Shown here piece after piece: positions 59,546 through 64,000 of a stretch of DNA of 64,000 nucleotides. Source of the stretch: Tenebrio molitor (Eukaryota; Arthropoda; Insecta; Coleoptera; Tenebrionidae); assembly GCF_963966145.1 (NCBI RefSeq), contig NC_091051.1, positions 9,920,001 to 9,984,000 on the forward strand. Reading direction: 5' to 3'. Under the pieces are notes generated by a model, which did not search any database, was not told where the DNA came from, and was given only the letters and a program-made list of their open reading frames with translations. Position 1 is the stretch's first letter. Every line of letters starts with the position of its first letter. The translations under genes and the position numbers were made by a program.

Positions 59546-62037
59546 CTACAAAAAAATATTGCACATTCCTGACACGTTTAATTATTCTAACTCGAAATTA
59601 AATTTACACAACAAAACTGTCGGAATGTCTGGAGACGTTTAAATTCTTTCACCACCACATCTGGCCATTTCCCTAGCATTTACTTTTTGTGAATTTTTCA
59701 CTAGAGAGGAGGTCGCGTCTTCACACACCCACCTTTTATCTCCCAATAGTAAAATCCCGTGAAAACACTAAACCGTAATATTTCACGAGACGAAAGTTTC
59801 AACTCGTTAATTTTTATTTTCACTCATTTATGCACCTTCTCTTAAAACATAAAGCAAAAATTGGCAAAAAGATGCTTTATAAGCAACTGGTTCGGTTTTA
59901 TTCTTGCGACGAATTGGACGTTGCTCCTCAGTGGATAATGCATCACAAATTTTCATAAAGGAGGAGCGACTGCACGGTCTTATTTCAAAGGAAGTGAATC
60001 AAAACACGAACGCGCTACTTTATGCTTCGTTCGATTTATTTATTTTTTAAACAAAAATCCAACTAAAATTTACACTCTGGAATACTGGAGGAGTTTTCAT
60101 AACGAATTCTGGAACATACACTGCGAACAAAAATAAGCTCAACTTTGATTCGACTCAAGAAAAATTGAAGGTTCATTAGAGCACACTCACAAGTTTAAGT
60201 GGATTGTTGTCATTGCAAATAAAATAAAGTTGTTAGCTGTTTGCAGTTTACAGTGAAAGTTTCCTAACAAACATTAACGTGTAACGACACAAGTGACTTT
60301 ACACGCAGATGCACTTAGCATAAATAAAATGTTAAGTAATTACCAATGTTCGAAATATACGATGAATGGATAACAGAAAATAAAATATTGAATATTGAGC
60401 TTAACGTAAACCATTTTTATTTTCTATTAGAAATCATTTATTGTTAATAATTTAATTTAGAGAATTTATTTACCGGTCAAATTTTTAGTTTAAAACAAGA
60501 TCAGAAATCCATAATTAAGTTATAAATTAAAATCCGTTGACTGCATGAAAACCGAGTTAAATATAGAATTTAATACAATAGAAATTAATTAAATTTGAAG
60601 TAGAATAATGTGATAATCTCCGACGTCTACCAGCCATGATATTTTTCAAAAGAATTTCTAGACACCTTTATTATTTCAATAAATGGAAATTATTACTCTG
60701 CATTAAGTATTTATATAATATTTTATAAAACAATAATTATTGTATTTGAATATCAATCATTGTGAAATAACTAAACATTCCCTCGCACAAATTTCAGTCA
60801 AATGAAATAAGAATGTTTTTGAAGCTCATGTTGATAAAAAATCACATTTTTTTAGTGTAACAGATTATAATTTTCCTTTTGAGTCCTTTTACTAAATTTC
60901 TGTTCGTAAAATCGGCTTGAAGCATAAGCAAAAACTCGTTAGTGTAGCTTACTCTTTATAATTAGTTTATTTGGAAAGTTAAATCCAATTAATGTCAAGA
61001 TCTGTCAGAAAAAATCCGGAGGTTTTCCGTGGATTCAAAAAATGTGTGTTTCAGGTTGTGTCAATTAACGGTTCATTCTTATGCTGAAACTTATTTGCTC
61101 CGGGTTGAACCCGGCACCTTTGATGCATTATTTACTAAAAGCCATCGATCGGATATAGACTAATAAAAATGTATGCGTCCGGTGTCGATTTCTTTGGCAT
61201 TAAGTTGTATTTGTGCACATAATTCCGGCTTTGGATAGTGCCATCCGGATTTTTCCGGAGGTGATTCCACATGGACCTCTGACTAAGCACGTACACTCAA
61301 TCTTCCAGAGACAATGGCCTGTGCTTGGTCGAGTCGGCCATGACGTGTTTTGTTTTATGAATAACTCCCTGGGTGCCCTATGTGCCGCTCGCGACAGCTC
61401 ATCTGTTACTGGAGCCCTTAGCTCGTATTCTGCATTGCAGACCAGTTTGACTCCAGAGTAGTCGGGCAAATATTAAAAGACCCCGGAAAAAATTGAGTTA
61501 TTAAGATTAATTGAAAATAATAAAAGCCGCTTCCGGGTGGCTCCGGGCAGGTGTGGAAATAGAGAATTCCACACCGACTCCGGCACGGGATGCAAAGCAC
61601 CCTTGAAAACGAGTGTCTGAAAGTGTAATGCGCTTATCCTTGCGCAGATTCGTTCTATTTCACGTCATGATAATGTAAAAATGAGTTCCATCTTTCGGCC
61701 TGCGTCTGATACGGCTTCATCCTGGCCTAATCTGCTTGCGGAATGAAATCGATTCCGGAATTAACCCTAGAAACTGCACAAACGGAATTTCCTTTTCCAG
61801 GTTTCTGTTTCTACAGATGATCTGGATTTAAAACTTTCGCCAGAGTAATGTCATTATGGTTCCCGCGCAGAACTTTCCATAATTAGAAGGTGATGCTTTG
61901 GCAGATGCACAAAGAACAAAATGCATCAAAGTCCTTTTTAATAACTAAAATTTTTCAAAAATGAATTACCTAAAACTGAACGCATTTTTTTAAGGATTAG
62001 ACTGGTGGAATGAGGTATTTGTGTTCATTCAAACCTT
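59546..62037. other. Non-coding DNA
   Basis: 61000-61900 is a GC-richer stretch with overlapping frames on both strands (61213-61461 plus, 61200-61469 minus) and no recognisable product. The rest is AT-rich. Confidence 0.35.
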
Positions 62038-62148
62038 ACACTGTTTTTCTTTTGGTTTTCCTTTTTTGTCAATTGTATTTCACTATTTCTCAAAACTATA
62101 TCCTATCTCTCAATTGACAAAAGAGGAATACCAAAAGAAAAACACTGT
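62038..62148. repeat. Foldback element, 111 bp
   Basis: acactgtttttcttttggtt plus ttccttttttgtcaattg pairs with caattgacaaaagaggaata plus ccaaaagaaaaacactgt. Arms of 38 bases with about four mismatches and a loop of about 35 bases. Confidence 0.75.
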
Positions 62149-62439
62149 TAAATCCCTTTAAAAATTAAACAGTTTAAAAACAAATTATTATGTTATGCAT
62201 TCAAATGATGAAAACCTGGGCTGAGTAGGCGTTGAAAAAGTAAACCATTTGGAACAGTGTAAAATTTGAATTTCCCGCCTTTTGACACGAATCTGTTTAT
62301 GTTTAATGGGCACATGATTGAACATGTTTGTTTTTTGTTCGACACTGTCAGAATTTGAGAATTTTCTCCTGTGTGAACGGATTTTGATAAATGTCACAAC
62401 TTGTCAAAACGAAACGTCAAGCTAATTTTAAAGATTTTA

Positions 62440-62598
62440 AGCGATTTGGAGCCTTTAAGGGGCTCGTCAAACAAAAAAGCGTTGTATTCAACTCGTTCGT
62501 GTGTAAATTGGGCCTTTTTTTGACATGAATGGGCCACTTTAAATCACGAGTGAAACGATTTTATTTACACAAAATTTCGTTAAATAAACTACTATTTC
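62440..62598 (-). repeat. Interspersed repeat R2, copy 2
   Basis: The reverse complement matches 21524-21640 (acacgaacgagttgaataca; cccttaaaggctccaaatcg). This copy is longer by an extra middle section containing ctcgtgatttaaagtggccc on the minus strand. Confidence 0.7.
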
Positions 62599-62846
62599 AG
62601 CAAAGAGTGCCCTTAGATATTTGCTTCGAGAATAGTAATCGTTAGTTATTCTATTTTGAATGTAAAATATTGCAAAGAAAGAAAAGAACAGCACAGCAAC
62701 ATTTTTTGTTTATAAATTTTAGGTTAGCTATCAACATACTCTAATTACAACTGTCAATTTACATTTTAAAAAAGCAAAACAGTTGACGGTTTCCAACGCC
62801 TGTTCAGCCCAGCATTTCATTTGAATGTCCGATAGTTAGTCTAAAT

Positions 62847-63054
62847 ATCGGGTATTCATTTAAACTTCTCCTCAATGTTGGGGTTGAAGAGTTGATTGTG
62901 AACGCACCACGGATTACAGATCACGGATTAGCTGTTTAAATCTAACCTCACTTTTTGAGTTGTTTGCCTTTTTAGTGTGCAGACTAACGAGTAGTGTGTT
63001 CACAATCGACTCTTCAACGCCAACTTTGAGGAGAAATTTAAATCAACACCCGAG
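62847..63054. mobile_element. MITE-A, copy 7 (full length)
   Basis: Begins atcgggtattcatttaaact and ends aatcaacacccgag. It carries both agttgattgtgaacgcacca and its complement cacaatcgactcttcaacgc. 208 bases. Confidence 0.85.
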
Positions 63055-63602
63055 ACAAGAAATGCAAATTATCAAATAAAATGTTTTTGAACATTTGTAC
63101 ATTGTGTATTCGTTATTGCTGTGTTTAAACTTATACTGTTCCTATTGTTATTTATCTCTAGAAGGTATATGTAGCAGAAAATTTTATAAGGGTTAGTTAA
63201 GTCAGAACAAAGACGATAAAAGGAATAAATTGGAGCAGTAAAAGGAAAGTCAGTACATAATAGGTACATAAAATTGAGACATTTTTATTGATATATCCAA
63301 TAACTATACCACATTAGGATTTTATGGATATCTACTCTGAGTACCATGTGCTTATTACTTGTTCGTCCAACATCCTAATTTTGATGGTTAAGTTTACTTT
63401 GTGGTTTATCGATATCACCTGTGTTTTTGTTTGTTGTTAACGTAATTGTCTCAGTTTCATATAATTATTTTATTCTTTTTTGTCCTTTATCATTAAAATG
63501 ATATTGTTATTTTTATTTTTCATTCAATTGCAAGTTGAAGTTGAGTTTATTTGTTTATTAAATTATTTTGTAAGTAGATAAATGAAAAGATTTTTTTGAC
63601 AT
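63055..63602. other. AT-rich non-coding DNA
   Basis: No supported feature. Confidence 0.35.
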
Positions 63603-63779
63603 CCGTTATTAAACGAACAGGTTTTTTCATTCATTTGCGTTCATAAAATATGTGATTTTTTAATCGGTCCAGAAGTTTTAAAGTGCCCTAGCGGTTCATT
63701 TTTTCACACATTTGCGTTAAAAAAAGTTTTTTTATGAACGCAAATGAATGGAAAAACTTGTGCATTTAATAACAGACGC
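63603..63779. repeat. Foldback element, 177 bp
   Basis: cattcatttgcgttcataaa pairs with tttatgaacgcaaatgaatg. Outer parts ccgttattaaacgaacagg and ttgtgcatttaataacagac also pair. A third partial copy of the arm (cacatttgcgtt) lies in the loop. Confidence 0.75.
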
Positions 63780-63802
63780 CAAAATTTTTTTGTATGTAAC
63801 TC

Positions 63803-63900
63803 GTTAGTAAAGTATCTTTTTTTTACTCGGCGGATTGCGCACTCGCTTCGCTCGTGCGGAAAATTTTCCTTTTCGTAAGAAAAAGTATTACTTTACTGAC
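63803..63900. repeat. Foldback with CpG loop, 98 bp
   Basis: gttagtaaagtatctttttt pairs with aaaaagtattactttactga. The loop reads cgcactcgcttcgctcgtgc, itself nearly self-complementary. Same type as the foldbacks at 8277 and 33642. Confidence 0.6.
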
Positions 63901-64000
63901 ATGCTTATTATGTAAGTTTAAAGCATTACTAATAGATTTTGTAGACCAAATATGTACAAAATGATTTTGTACATACGAGTTGTTATACAGAAGAGAGGTA

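Noticed and set aside
61200..61469. Overlapping frames on both strands (82 and 89 codons)
   Set aside because: Both strands open over one GC-richer stretch; neither product recognised.
1..64000. CRISPR arrays, tRNA genes, bacterial operons, LTR pairs
   Set aside because: None seen by eye. The regular repeats found are MITEs, 48-bp tandem units and the 5S-like array; none has CRISPR repeat-spacer geometry.

Overview
The window reads as nuclear DNA of an insect. The evidence is AT-rich composition, short insect-type introns, 'TA'-bounded miniature inverted-repeat elements (MITEs), a jockey/CR1-type LINE and a 5S rDNA-like relic. The style of the repeats suggests a beetle, but that is an inference and no base here proves it. 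No bacterial-style gene packing, tRNA gene, CRISPR array or phage module was seen. Almost every short open frame is chance.

Host coding content is tiny. The best host feature is a 51-base exon at 32937-32987 (+), with a clear acceptor and donor, encoding SWEEWWTYDGISG. This matches, from memory, the start of the carbonic anhydrase domain of carbonic anhydrase-related proteins (CARP, CA10/11-like). I found no partner exon by eye on either side, so the window is probably mostly two very long CARP introns. A second, weaker exon-like frame lies on the minus strand at 59410-59545.

The rest is a layered repeat landscape. From left to right: a Tc1-like relic (about 2990-3300); a 460-bp interspersed repeat (3948-4410) with an inverted partner at 56040-56525; a decayed Crypton-like tyrosine recombinase gene with an intron (7099-8226); foldback elements (8277-8717); TACAGGG-ended MITEs (9272, 26000, 30393, 37511, 49203, 52343, 52720, 54019 and others); seven copies of a near-hairpin MITE family, here called MITE-A (12056 to 63054); a 1.4-kb minus-strand block with a promoter-like motif and 48-bp tandem repeats (35995-37380); a foldback with 59-bp arms (38686-39066); an intact 957-residue LINE ORF nested inside an older terminal-inverted-repeat element (41985-45725); two MITEs with a shared GCGATC end motif (46370, 46761); a MITE nested in a Tc1-like MITE (53924-54352); and a two-and-a-half unit tandem array carrying 5S rRNA-like sequence (56785-57550).

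The three most informative loci are the recombinase (all catalytic residues kept but one frame change and one stop), the nested LINE (open reading frame plus two 3' stem-loops) and the 5S-like array. Between them lie longer, relatively repeat-free and GC-richer islands (for example 10200-10600, 24000-25600, 28000-29200, 51300-52200, 58000-59100, 61000-61900). These would suit intronic regulatory DNA, but nothing in them could be named.
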